DNA from: Prevotella corporis DSM 18810 = JCM 8529
Lineage (GTDB): Bacteria > Bacteroidota > Bacteroidia > Bacteroidales > Bacteroidaceae
Assembly (NCBI RefSeq): GCF_000430525.1
Contig: NZ_AUME01000032.1
Coordinates: 1 to 35,933 of the forward strand
Reading direction: 5' to 3'
Length of the DNA stretch: 35,933 nucleotides
Made by a program: the position numbers and the translations under genes. The notes beneath the pieces are model-generated. The model did no database searches. It was not told the DNA's origin and was given only the letters and a program-made list of their open reading frames with translations. Within the stretch, counting starts at the first letter, position 1. Each line of letters starts with the position of its first letter. Shown piece by piece: positions 23,876-33,299 of the stretch.

Positions 23876-25561
23876 ATGTTTAGATTCGATCATCCATTAT
23901 ACCTCTGGTTGTTGTTACTGATACCAATATTGGCCATCATCTATTTGGCATGGGTTCGTAAACGAAAAAAGCGCATGTTAAAGTTTGGTGATTTCAATTT
24001 ATTGCGACAGCTTTCCCCCAGTTATTCAATATATCGGCCTTTTGTAAAATTTCTTCTTATGGAATTAACATTGGCATTGATGATAATAATGCTTGCACGA
24101 CCGCAAATGGGAACCAAGGTATCTACTGATAAACGTAAGGGTATTGAGGCTATCATTGCGATGGATATAAGTAATTCCATGTTAGCAGAAGATGTTGCTC
24201 CATCTCGGTTGGAGAAGAGCAAGATGATGGTTGAAAATTTGGTTAATAACTTTACAGAAGACAGAATTGGGCTCATCGTCTTTGCTGGAGATGCTTATGT
24301 TCAATTGCCTATTACTGCAGATTACGTTTCAGCGAAGATGTTTCTCAATAACATCGATCCATCGCTAATAGGTACGCAGGGAACTGATATTGGAGAAGCT
24401 TTGGATTTAGCAATGCATAGTTTTTCTCAAGACACTAAAACAGGAAAAGCCATTATTGTAATAACAGATGGAGAGGATCACGAAGGAAAAGCCGAGAAGA
24501 TGGCAAAAAAAGCTAGTAATATGGGGATTAGGGTTTTCATTCTTGGTATTGGCTCATCAAGTGGAGCCCCAATTCCATTAGGTGATGGTGAGTATCTAAA
24601 AGACAGTAAAGATAATACTGTTATGACAAGGCTTAATGAATTCATGTGTCGGCAGATTGCATCTGCTGGAGATGGGCTGTATTTACACATAGATAATAAT
24701 TTTGCAGCCGAAAAACGTCTTAACACCGAATTGGGGAAAATGCAAAAAGGGAATTTAGGTGGCACTGTATATAGCGAGTTTGATGATCAGTTTCAGGCTG
24801 TAGCAGTTTTGATAATTTTATTATTAATTATTGAAACCCTGATACTTGAAGTAAAAAATCCGATTTTGGGAAAATGGAATATTTTTCATAAAGATCCGAA
24901 GAACAAAGCAGTGGCAGTTATTATATTATTGATAATGACTTTACCGACCTTCGCACAAGGTGATAGACAGTTGATTAGAGATGGAAATAAATTCTTTCAT
25001 AAGAGAAATTATTCTCAAGCAGAAACTAATTATCGAAAAGCGCTGAGCAAAAATGCGCACAATGGGACTGCATTGTTTAATTTGGGATGTGCTTTACAAG
25101 CTCAAAATAAAGATTCACAGGCCATACAGCAGTATAATCAGGCCGTTAAGGTTGAACACAATTCCCTTCGTCGTGCTAGTTCATCCTACAATCTTGGTAC
25201 TGTCTATCAGAAATTGAAGGACTATGACAAAGCTATTGAAGCATACAAGAATGCTCTTCGAGACAATCCAAAACATGACAATGCACGATATAATTTATCT
25301 TTCTGTATGAAACAAAAACACAAACAACAGCAAAATCAAGATAAGAATCAGAATCAAAATAAAGATAATAACAAAAAACGACAAAAGAAAAGTCCTCCTA
25401 AAGACGACAAAAAGAAACAACAAAACAATGATGAAAAATTGAGCAAAGACAACGCCGAACAGTTGCTTAATGCAGCTATGCAAGAAGAAAAAGCAACACA
25501 AAAACGTTTAAAGAAAGCAATGCGACAACCAACAAGAAGAAATATTGAAAATAATTGGTAG
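23876..25561 (+). CDS. batB: BatB-BatC fusion (vWA plus TPR)
   Basis: 561 aa. Residues 1-325 are BatB: helices 8-27 and 58-74, MIDAS Asp97-x-Ser99-x-Ser101, VITDGEDHEGKAE (about 195-207), helix 306-324. A basic 20-residue loop leads to a second hydrophobic stretch (344-360, ending PTFA-QG), which looks exactly like the signal peptide of a separate BatC. Residues 361-480 are TPR repeats (about 364-393, 397-426, 433-466), followed by a Gln/Asn/Lys-rich tail (480-525). BatB and BatC are separate genes in Bacteroides fragilis. The predicted topology keeps both vWA and TPR parts in the periplasm. Confidence 0.85.
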   Translation: MFRFDHPLYLWLLLLIPILAIIYLAWVRKRKKRMLKFGDFNLLRQLSPSYSIYRPFVKFLLMELTLALMIIMLARPQMGTKVSTDKRKGIEAIIAMDISNSMLAEDVAPSRLEKSKMMVENLVNNFTEDRIGLIVFAGDAYVQLPITADYVSAKMFLNNIDPSLIGTQGTDIGEALDLAMHSFSQDTKTGKAIIVITDGEDHEGKAEKMAKKASNMGIRVFILGIGSSSGAPIPLGDGEYLKDSKDNTVMTRLNEFMCRQIASAGDGLYLHIDNNFAAEKRLNTELGKMQKGNLGGTVYSEFDDQFQAVAVLIILLLIIETLILEVKNPILGKWNIFHKDPKNKAVAVIILLIMTLPTFAQGDRQLIRDGNKFFHKRNYSQAETNYRKALSKNAHNGTALFNLGCALQAQNKDSQAIQQYNQAVKVEHNSLRRASSSYNLGTVYQKLKDYDKAIEAYKNALRDNPKHDNARYNLSFCMKQKHKQQQNQDKNQNQNKDNNKKRQKKSPPKDDKKKQQNNDEKLSKDNAEQLLNAAMQEEKATQKRLKKAMRQPTRRNIENNW

Positions 25562-25563
25562 AG

Positions 25564-28137
25564 ATGATTATGAGACGATATATTTATATTTTACTGATGA
25601 TTATCATACCGACCATAATGCTGGCACAGCACGTCCGTGTTGCTGCTCCAAGGCAAGTGATAGTTGGCGAACAATTTCAAGTCGAATATACAGTTTACAC
25701 AGATAATGTAGAAAATTTCAAGTTTGGAAAACTTCCCAATGGTATTGAAGTACTTGCTGGACCTTATGTAGCAAAGCAATCGAGCTATCAAGTTACAAAT
25801 GGACATACAAGCAGCTCATCTTCAGTCTCATTTGACTATGTTCTTATGGCTACCAAGAAAGGGAATTTTACACTCCCTCCTGCCCGTATTACAGTAAATG
25901 GACAGAACATTGCTTCAACACCTGTCAAGTTTTCCGCATCTGGAAATGTCAATGTAAGCCGTTCTGCTAATATGAATAGAAGTTATGGAAATGAAATTGA
26001 GATTACTCGCCCGGAAAGTAAAAATATTGGTTCAAAAGATCTATTCATTAAAGTTACGGCAAATAAAACAAAAATTCACGAGCAAGAACCTGTCGTTTTG
26101 ACTTATAAGGTTTATACTTCGGTTGATTTAGTAAGTCTGGCCGGAAAGATGCCCGACCTCACTGGCTTTCATGTACAAGAAGTGAAACTTCCACAGCAGA
26201 AGTCGTTTCATTTAGAAACGCTTAATGGACGTAAATACAAATGTACAACATGGTCTCAATATGTCTTGTTCCCGCAAGTCACTGGCAAGATAAAGGTTCC
26301 CGCAATTAATTTTCATGGTAAAATACGCCCATCTTTTAATGATTTTGATCCATTTGCATTTATGTCAAACGGAGATGATATTGACAAAGATGTAGTTGCT
26401 CCAAGTGTCGTTTTGAATGTAATGCCTTTACCCCAACAACCTGATGGCTTTTCTGGAGGTGTAGGAAAATTCAATATCAGCGCACAATTGGACAAAAGAG
26501 AGTCCAAAGAGGGAGTTCCTGTGAAATTACGTGTAATTGTAAGTGGTGCTGGAAACCTGAAGTTGATTAAACAACCTACTGTTAGTTTTCCTAAAGAGTT
26601 TGATGTTTATGATCCAAAAGTCATCGATAAAACAAAGTTGGGAGGAAGAGGTTCTGAGGGTAGTATGATTTATGACTTTATTGCTGTTCCTCGAACCAAG
26701 GGTGAATATACACTACCTTCGGTGAAATTTGTCTTCTTTGACACTTCTTCTAATAGTTATAAAACCGTCCAAACGCAATCATTTAAAATAAATGTGGCAA
26801 AAGGGGACGGCACTTCTGAAAGTTTGGTTCAGCAAGCGGGAAATGGAAATAGTGATATTAGAGGTTTAAAAACTGGTAAAGGTCAGCTTGATGGTGTTAA
26901 GTCGTTCTTTGGATCAGTTGCTTATTGGTTGACATTATTACTTGTCATTCTTCTTTTTATTGTTTTGCTTCGCTTGCTGAAAAAGCGCTCCCATTTAAAC
27001 TCTGACATTGTTTTGTTGAAGGGGAAAAATGCTCAGAAAGTAGCTATTAAACGAATGCGCAAAGCCCATCAGCTCATGATTCATGGTAAATCTACTGAGT
27101 TCTATGATGAGATTCTACATGCACTTTGGGGCTATATCGGAGACAAACTTAATATTCCTGTTGAACAGCTCTCGCGCAATAATATCAATGAGGTATTTAC
27201 GAACAGAGACGTTGATAAGGATACTGTAAATAAATTCATTGAAGCACTTGAAGAATGTGAATTTCAACGTTATGCCCCAGGTGATGAAAATGGAAATATG
27301 AAAATTACATACGATAAATCAATTTTGGCTATTTCTGAAGTCGAGAGTGTTATCGACGATAGTAAGCGTAACATAAAGACCTCCAAAATGATGTCGTCTG
27401 TATTCATTTTAATCTTTGGAGGACTCCTTTGGGCGATGCCGGCATTGTCTCAAAATAAAGTACAAGCGGATGAGGCATATCAGAGAGGTGATTATGAATA
27501 TGCGATTAAGACTTATAAAGCTGTTATTTCTAAAGAAGCTACCGCTGATTGTTATTATAATTTAGGAAATGCCTATTACAAGAATAATGATATTCCTAAA
27601 GCTATCATTGCTTATGAACGTGCACTCCGTCTTTCTCCAAGTGATAAAGACATCATTTATAATCTCCAACTTGCACAGTCGAAAACCTTTGATCAGTTGT
27701 CGCCAAAATCAGAAATGTTCTTCATTAGTTGGCTAAAATCTCTCATCGACTCTATGAGCATTGACGGATGGGCCTATCTAAGCATTATCTCTTTATGCTT
27801 GGCCTTTGCACTAACGCTATTATATCTTTTTGCTCAAAGGGTTGGTTTAAAAAAACTTGGTTTTTTCCTTGCTATGCTCTCTTTCTTTATTTTTATAGTT
27901 TCCAGTATCTTCGCATTCTATAAGCGTTCAATAATGATTAATAACCATTCTGCTATTGTCATAGCACCAACGGCCTGTGTTAAAATCACTCCCGATTCCA
28001 AAGCAAAGAATATTATTGTTATTCACGAAGGGACAAAGCTTAACATCACTGACCGAACTCTTGGTGATTGGTATGGAGTTACGTTATCAAATGGCGATGC
28101 TGGCTGGATCAAGACCACTCTTATAGAAGAAATTTAA
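25564..28137 (+). CDS. batD: BatD-BatE fusion (Ig-like, TPR and SH3-like)
   Basis: 857 aa from the ATG at 25564 (ATG at 25570 also possible; a TTG at 25555 overlaps the previous gene). BatD part: signal peptide 1-21 (IMLAQ), tandem beta domains to about 440, helix 452-472, then a cytoplasmic helical domain (about 485-600). A second signal-peptide-like segment (about 610-630, AMPALSQ) starts the BatE part: TPR repeats about 633-705, helices 735-757 and 766-787, and an SH3-like domain (799-857, with DWYGVTLSNGDAGWI). BatD and BatE are usually separate. It is the last Bat gene. Confidence 0.85.
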   Translation: MIMRRYIYILLMIIIPTIMLAQHVRVAAPRQVIVGEQFQVEYTVYTDNVENFKFGKLPNGIEVLAGPYVAKQSSYQVTNGHTSSSSSVSFDYVLMATKKGNFTLPPARITVNGQNIASTPVKFSASGNVNVSRSANMNRSYGNEIEITRPESKNIGSKDLFIKVTANKTKIHEQEPVVLTYKVYTSVDLVSLAGKMPDLTGFHVQEVKLPQQKSFHLETLNGRKYKCTTWSQYVLFPQVTGKIKVPAINFHGKIRPSFNDFDPFAFMSNGDDIDKDVVAPSVVLNVMPLPQQPDGFSGGVGKFNISAQLDKRESKEGVPVKLRVIVSGAGNLKLIKQPTVSFPKEFDVYDPKVIDKTKLGGRGSEGSMIYDFIAVPRTKGEYTLPSVKFVFFDTSSNSYKTVQTQSFKINVAKGDGTSESLVQQAGNGNSDIRGLKTGKGQLDGVKSFFGSVAYWLTLLLVILLFIVLLRLLKKRSHLNSDIVLLKGKNAQKVAIKRMRKAHQLMIHGKSTEFYDEILHALWGYIGDKLNIPVEQLSRNNINEVFTNRDVDKDTVNKFIEALEECEFQRYAPGDENGNMKITYDKSILAISEVESVIDDSKRNIKTSKMMSSVFILIFGGLLWAMPALSQNKVQADEAYQRGDYEYAIKTYKAVISKEATADCYYNLGNAYYKNNDIPKAIIAYERALRLSPSDKDIIYNLQLAQSKTFDQLSPKSEMFFISWLKSLIDSMSIDGWAYLSIISLCLAFALTLLYLFAQRVGLKKLGFFLAMLSFFIFIVSSIFAFYKRSIMINNHSAIVIAPTACVKITPDSKAKNIIVIHEGTKLNITDRTLGDWYGVTLSNGDAGWIKTTLIEEI

Positions 28138-28150
28138 TAAAATCTTATTG

Positions 28151-28852
28151 ATGGGTGTAGAGGATATAGTGAGATATGACAAAACTCTATTGTCAATGAT
28201 GAATGGAAGTAATAATATTTTCATCGACCAGTTGGTCTTGTTATTAACCAATGAATATACATGGATTCCTCTTTATATTTCTCTTCTCTATCTGGTTATT
28301 AAGAATAATGAGTCCTTGGGGCAAATATTGCTTATTTTAATGACAGTCGGATGCTGTATGCTGTTATCAAACGGTCTTAATGGGGGATTCATTAAGCCTT
28401 TTGTGGGACGTATTAGACCTTCTATAGATTCTTCATTCACTGAAAGTATAAGCCTAGTGGACGATTACACAGGTCATGGGTATAGTTTTTATTCAGCCCA
28501 TGCTTGTAACACCTTTACCATTGCGTTGTTTATTAGTCTTTTAGTAAGGAGCAAACTGCTCTCAACCCTTCTTTTCAGTTGGGCTCTTTTAAATAGCTGG
28601 AGCAGGCTTTATCTTGGAGTTCATTATCCTTCTGATGTATTAACTGGCATAGTTGTCGGTTGCGTTATTGCAACTTTAGCATATTCTTGTTTTTTATACA
28701 TCTATCGTTTAAGAAATCCAAAGATAAACTATGTTTCAACTCAATTTACAAAAACTGGATACAGTCTCACAGATATAGATTTGGTAATGACATGTTTTTT
28801 TCTAACACTTATTTTCTGTATTATTTGTGCAGTTATTAATTTAGGAATTTAA
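28151..28852 (+). CDS. PAP2-family membrane phosphatase
   Basis: 233 aa, about six helices. The acid-phosphatase motifs are C1 KPFVGRIRP (82-90), C2 YSFYSAH (111-117) and C3 SRLYLGVHYPSDVLTG (151-166), with catalytic His117 and His158 and Asp162. Motif 2 has SAH where SGH is commonest. Candidate substrates are undecaprenyl pyrophosphate, phosphatidylglycerol phosphate or lipid A phosphates; the sequence does not decide. The ATG at 28151 is preferred to the TTG at 28148. It lies 13 nt after the BatD-BatE stop. Confidence 0.88.
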   Translation: MGVEDIVRYDKTLLSMMNGSNNIFIDQLVLLLTNEYTWIPLYISLLYLVIKNNESLGQILLILMTVGCCMLLSNGLNGGFIKPFVGRIRPSIDSSFTESISLVDDYTGHGYSFYSAHACNTFTIALFISLLVRSKLLSTLLFSWALLNSWSRLYLGVHYPSDVLTGIVVGCVIATLAYSCFLYIYRLRNPKINYVSTQFTKTGYSLTDIDLVMTCFFLTLIFCIICAVINLGI

Positions 28853-28861
28853 AATATTAAG

Positions 28862-30133
28862 ATGATACAAGATACAAAACATATCAAAATTTCTGACTAT
28901 AGCTATCAGCTACCTGATGAGCGAATAGCAAAATTTCCGATTACTCAAAGAGATCATAGTAAGCTCTTATTGTATAAACATGGTAACGTTTCTGAAGATG
29001 TATTTTATAATCTGAACAAACATTTGCCCAAAGGTGCTTTAATGGTTTTCAATAACACGAAAGTTATCCAGGCCCGTTTGCATTTCCGCAAGGAAACTGG
29101 TGCGTTGATTGAAATTTTCCTTATGGAACCTGCCAATCCTACAGATTATGAGTTAATGTTTCAAACTAATAGAAACTGTTCGTGGCTGTGCATGATAGGG
29201 AATTTAAAGAAATGGAAAGAAGGAGTTCTGTCCCGTGCATTTGAGATTAATGGAAAGAAACTCGTGCTTTCTGCTACAAGACAGGAAACCAAGAGCACTG
29301 CGATTGGTGGGGGGACTAATCATTGGATAGATTTTACTTGGGACAACAAAAATGTTTCCTTTGCAGAAATTCTTGAGGCTGTGGGAGAATTACCCATTCC
29401 CCCTTATCTTAATAGGGATACACAGGAGAGCGACAAAACCACCTATCAGACGGTTTATTCAAAGATAAAGGGTTCTGTTGCTGCGCCCACAGCAGGTTTG
29501 CATTTTACTGATGCAGTTCTTAAATCTCTTGATGACTCTGGAATTGTTAGAGATGAGCTCACACTTCATGTAGGGGCGGGTACATTCAAACCTGTTAAAA
29601 GTACAGAGATAGCAGGACATAGTATGCATACAGAATACGTGGTCGTACATCGTCATACTTTGGAACGTCTCCTTGAACACGACTGCAACGCAATTGCAGT
29701 GGGTACAACAAGTGTCCGAACTTTGGAGAGTCTCTACTATATGGGGGTGAAGCTGGAAACAAGGCCAGATGCACAGGAAACTGATTTACATGTAAGCCAA
29801 TGGGAACCTTATGAATATGCGCATGATGAGAATGGGCTTGTATATGTCAATGGGGAAATAATTTCTGTTACAAAAGCAATAGAGAACTTATTAAACTACC
29901 TAAAGCGTGATGAATTAGAAGGGCTACATTCAAGTACCCAAATCATCATAGCGCCAGGATACAAGTATAAGATTGTAAAGATGTTGATTACAAATTTTCA
30001 TCAACCACAATCAACTCTTTTACTACTTGTTAGTGCATTTTTGAATGGTGATTGGCGAAAGGTGTATGACTATGCACTGTCTCATGATTTTCGTTTTCTT
30101 AGCTATGGTGATAGCAGTCTGTTGATACCGTAG
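28862..30133 (+). CDS. queA: S-adenosylmethionine:tRNA ribosyltransferase-isomerase QueA
   Basis: Makes epoxyqueuosine from 7-aminomethyl-deazaguanine at tRNA position 34. Conserved segments: YQLPDERIAKFP at the N-terminus, LMVFNNTKVIQARL, GSVAAPTAGLHFT in the centre, HVGAGTFKPV, and NFHQPQSTLLLLVSAF near the end. At 423 aa it is longer than E. coli QueA (356 aa), with the extra length mostly in the first half, including a Gly-rich AIGGGTNHW loop. It follows the PAP2 gene by 9 nt. Confidence 0.93.
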   Translation: MIQDTKHIKISDYSYQLPDERIAKFPITQRDHSKLLLYKHGNVSEDVFYNLNKHLPKGALMVFNNTKVIQARLHFRKETGALIEIFLMEPANPTDYELMFQTNRNCSWLCMIGNLKKWKEGVLSRAFEINGKKLVLSATRQETKSTAIGGGTNHWIDFTWDNKNVSFAEILEAVGELPIPPYLNRDTQESDKTTYQTVYSKIKGSVAAPTAGLHFTDAVLKSLDDSGIVRDELTLHVGAGTFKPVKSTEIAGHSMHTEYVVVHRHTLERLLEHDCNAIAVGTTSVRTLESLYYMGVKLETRPDAQETDLHVSQWEPYEYAHDENGLVYVNGEIISVTKAIENLLNYLKRDELEGLHSSTQIIIAPGYKYKIVKMLITNFHQPQSTLLLLVSAFLNGDWRKVYDYALSHDFRFLSYGDSSLLIP

Positions 30134-30152
30134 CAATAAAATCATTAACGAT

Positions 30153-31322
30153 ATGAAAATAGGAGATAAAGTTAGATTTCTAAGTGAAGTTGGTGGAGGG
30201 ATAATATCTGGATTTAAAGGGAAAGATATTGTTCTTGTTGAAGATGAAGACGGTTTCGAAATTCCGACACCTATTAACGATGTGGTACTTGTTGGAAATG
30301 AGGATATTTCACTTGCCAAGATTAATAGGAACGAAAAGGAGATTCAGGAAAGAGAGGATGGTAACCACAGGTCTATCAAAGCCCGATTATCAGAAGATCC
30401 GGAATCAACCAGTCCAATTACGGAAGAAACCGACATCATGGAATCGGATGATTCTTCTCTTCCAAATAGGAAACTTGCAGTGGCTAATGAACTAGCCTCA
30501 TATTTAGCATTTTTGGCTAATCCACTTAAAGAAGGAGTATTTTCATCATATTTGGTTAATCAATCTAACTACTGCTTGCATTATGTTTATGCAATAAAGA
30601 GTGAGAACAATTGGTGCTGCAAATCAGAAGGAGAGATAGAACCTAATTCAAAATTATTTATAGAGGAATTTACCTACACTGATTTAAATTCTCTTCAAGA
30701 AGCCAATATTCAGCTCATTGCGTTTAAAAGGAATGGCAATTTTGAGTTGAAGCCCGCATCTGATGTACGTGTTCGCATAGATGCGACTAAATTTTATAAG
30801 CCAAACTCATTTAAAGAAAATGATTTCTTTGAACAACCGGCGCTCCTTTATTCAATTATTGATAGTGAAAGAATAACTAAACAAGATGATAACTTGGCTT
30901 CCGATATTTTTGACACCTTACATAAGCAACAATCTGAAATTATGGATCTTCTGGCTATAAGAACCGGAAAAGAAATAGAAAAACGCCATACAAATCACCA
31001 AAGTAAGCGACAACTTACCAAACAATTGCTGAAAAATGATAAAATTGTTGTAGATTTGCATGCAAATGAGTTATTAGATACAATTACAGGAATGTCAGCA
31101 AAAGATATTTTAGACTATCAGCTTCATACATTCCAAACTATTTTGGAACAGTATAAACATAAAAATGGTCAGAAAATCGTTTTCATTCATGGAAAAGGCA
31201 ACGGAGTGCTTCGTCATTCCTTGATTCACGTACTCAACTATAAATATAAAAAATATAAATATCAAGACGCATCATTTCAAGAATATGGATACGGTGCGAC
31301 CCAAGTAACGATAATAACCTAA
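30153..31322 (+). CDS. DUF2027 and Smr domain protein
   Basis: 389 aa. The N-terminal 1-50 (GDKVRFLSEVGGGIISGF) is a small beta barrel resembling the KOW-like start of MutS2-linked proteins, the middle (about 105-250) is a beta-sandwich typical of DUF2027, and the C-terminus (about 300-389) is an Smr domain with VDLHANELL and the HGKGNGVLRHSL active loop. Smr domains are nucleases acting on nucleic acids or collided ribosomes in other systems; the function of the DUF2027 group is not established. It is 19 nt downstream of queA. Confidence 0.85.
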   Translation: MKIGDKVRFLSEVGGGIISGFKGKDIVLVEDEDGFEIPTPINDVVLVGNEDISLAKINRNEKEIQEREDGNHRSIKARLSEDPESTSPITEETDIMESDDSSLPNRKLAVANELASYLAFLANPLKEGVFSSYLVNQSNYCLHYVYAIKSENNWCCKSEGEIEPNSKLFIEEFTYTDLNSLQEANIQLIAFKRNGNFELKPASDVRVRIDATKFYKPNSFKENDFFEQPALLYSIIDSERITKQDDNLASDIFDTLHKQQSEIMDLLAIRTGKEIEKRHTNHQSKRQLTKQLLKNDKIVVDLHANELLDTITGMSAKDILDYQLHTFQTILEQYKHKNGQKIVFIHGKGNGVLRHSLIHVLNYKYKKYKYQDASFQEYGYGATQVTIIT

Positions 31323-31334
31323 ATACTATATGCG

Positions 31335-33299
31335 ATGAAATGTGGATTTATCAAAGTTGCAGCAGCCATCCCTGCGGTTCGAGTTGCTGACACAAAATTC
31401 AATCTTGAGTCTATTGAAGAACAAATAGCAATTGCAGAGGGGAAGGGTGTTGAAATAATTGTCTTTCCCGAACTTTCATTGACAAGCTACTCTTGTCAAG
31501 ACTTATTTCGCCAGCAACTTTTGCTGGAAGATGCCGAACATGCAATTTTAATGCTTTTGGCCTTTACTCGCCAATTGGACATTATTGCCATTGTTGGGGC
31601 TCCTGTATGCGTAGGGCCTTTAACACTGAACTGTGCCGTTGTCATTCAACAAGGTAAAATTTTGGGAATTGTCCCCAAGACCTATTTGCCAAATTATGAT
31701 GAGTTCTATGAAAAGCGTTGGTTTGCCTCGGCAAAGGATTTGCATCCGACACAGCTTCACTATGCTGGTCAATGTATCAACGTATCAAATGATATGCAAA
31801 TATTTCAAACTGCAAGTGGAGTAAAATTCGGATGTGAAATTTGCGAGGACGTTTGGGCGCCGATAGCACCAAGTAGCTATTTGGCATTGGCAGGAGCTGA
31901 AATAATCTTCAATCTGTCAGCAACGGACGAGCTCTTCGGCAAACATCAATATCTAAAGGAAATGCTGATGCAGCATAGTGCTCGTCTTATGGCAGCCTAT
32001 GTATATAGCAGTTGCGGATTTGGAGAGAGCACGCAGGACATCGTCAATGCAGGAAATGCTATAATCTATGAGAGTGGACAACTGGTTGCCTATTCTGAGC
32101 GTTTCAGCCTTGAGCCACAGATGCGCATTGCGGAAATTGATATGGATAAGCTGCGTAGTGAACGGCGAAATAATACTACGTTCTGTGGGGTACAGAGAAC
32201 TCTCGGAACAGAACCATTAGGCATCAATGGTCCATTTAAAATCAATGAGTATATAAATTGTGGCGCTCCGAATAATCCTGAAAAAGAATTCATTCTGACA
32301 CGTTACGTTGATCCCCATCCTTTCATGCCAGAAAGTGCCGATAAAAAATCTGCTTGTCATGAAATGTTCAATGCGCAAGTGTTTGGTCTTATACGACGTC
32401 TTGTTCATACAAAATGCAAGAATGTGGTGTTAGGTGTGAGTGGTGGTCTCGATTCGACACTGGCTTTACTTGTTTGTGTATGGGCCTTTGATCGATTGGG
32501 ATACGATCGAAAAGGAATTATTGGTGTTACCATGCCTGGTTTTGGAACCACAGATCGCACATACAATAATGCTATTAAGTTGATGGAGGAAATGGGCATC
32601 ACGATGAAAGAAATTGATATTAAGGAGTCTGTTATTCAACATCTTAAAGATCTCGAACACAGTATTGAGAACCATGACTCCACTTATGAAAATGCACAAG
32701 CTCGCGAGCGTACGCAGATTCTTATGGATTTGAGTAACAAGTATAACGGTTTAGTGATAGGAACGGGTGATATGAGTGAATTAGCCCTGGGCTGGTGTAC
32801 ATTTAATGGTGATCACATGAGTATGTATGCTGTCAATTCTGGTGCTCCGAAAACAACCATAAAAGACTTGATTAGGTATTATGTTGACAATGAGGACAAC
32901 GCAAACATTTGCGCTTGTTTGATAGATGTGATTGATACTCCTATTTCTCCAGAACTCCTTCCGGCAAACGATTCTGGTGAAATAGAGCAAAAGACAGAAG
33001 ATATTGTTGGGCCTTATGAACTTCATGACTTCTTCCTTTATTATGTTCTACGTTATGGTTATCGTCCGTCAAAGATTCTTTTCCTGGCTCAGTCGGCCTT
33101 TGCGGGAAGATACACAGATGAAGTCATTAAGGAAAAAATGCAAATATTCTTCAAACGGTTCTTCAATAATCAGTTTAAGCGTTCTTGCTTTCCAGATGGT
33201 CCCAAAACATCTGTAGTTAGCCTTTCACCACGCGGGGATTGGCGCATGCCTTCTGATGCAATGGCTACAAATTGGCTTGCAGAACTTGAAAATTTGTAA
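31335..33299 (+). CDS. nadE: Glutamine-dependent NAD+ synthetase
   Basis: Final step of NAD biosynthesis. 654 aa, the two-domain form. The N-terminal nitrilase-type glutaminase has the triad Glu46 (FPELSLTSY), Lys115 (VPKTYLPNY) and Cys170 (CEICEDVW). The synthetase domain begins near 350, with the ATP-pyrophosphatase loop GVSGGLDSTLALL (about 366-378) and GTGDMSELALGW. It is 12 nt after the DUF2027-Smr gene, and its stop is immediately followed by the ATG of the next gene. Glutamine supplies the ammonia, so no separate glutaminase is needed. Confidence 0.95.
   Translation: MKCGFIKVAAAIPAVRVADTKFNLESIEEQIAIAEGKGVEIIVFPELSLTSYSCQDLFRQQLLLEDAEHAILMLLAFTRQLDIIAIVGAPVCVGPLTLNCAVVIQQGKILGIVPKTYLPNYDEFYEKRWFASAKDLHPTQLHYAGQCINVSNDMQIFQTASGVKFGCEICEDVWAPIAPSSYLALAGAEIIFNLSATDELFGKHQYLKEMLMQHSARLMAAYVYSSCGFGESTQDIVNAGNAIIYESGQLVAYSERFSLEPQMRIAEIDMDKLRSERRNNTTFCGVQRTLGTEPLGINGPFKINEYINCGAPNNPEKEFILTRYVDPHPFMPESADKKSACHEMFNAQVFGLIRRLVHTKCKNVVLGVSGGLDSTLALLVCVWAFDRLGYDRKGIIGVTMPGFGTTDRTYNNAIKLMEEMGITMKEIDIKESVIQHLKDLEHSIENHDSTYENAQARERTQILMDLSNKYNGLVIGTGDMSELALGWCTFNGDHMSMYAVNSGAPKTTIKDLIRYYVDNEDNANICACLIDVIDTPISPELLPANDSGEIEQKTEDIVGPYELHDFFLYYVLRYGYRPSKILFLAQSAFAGRYTDEVIKEKMQIFFKRFFNNQFKRSCFPDGPKTSVVSLSPRGDWRMPSDAMATNWLAELENL

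Noticed and set aside
24905..24960. Programmed frameshift or stop between BatB and BatC
   Set aside because: The frame is continuous with no slippery run or stop codon at the junction.
25295..25501. Minus-strand Leu/Phe-rich frame
   Set aside because: It is the complement of the Gln/Lys/Asn-rich tail of the BatB-BatC fusion.
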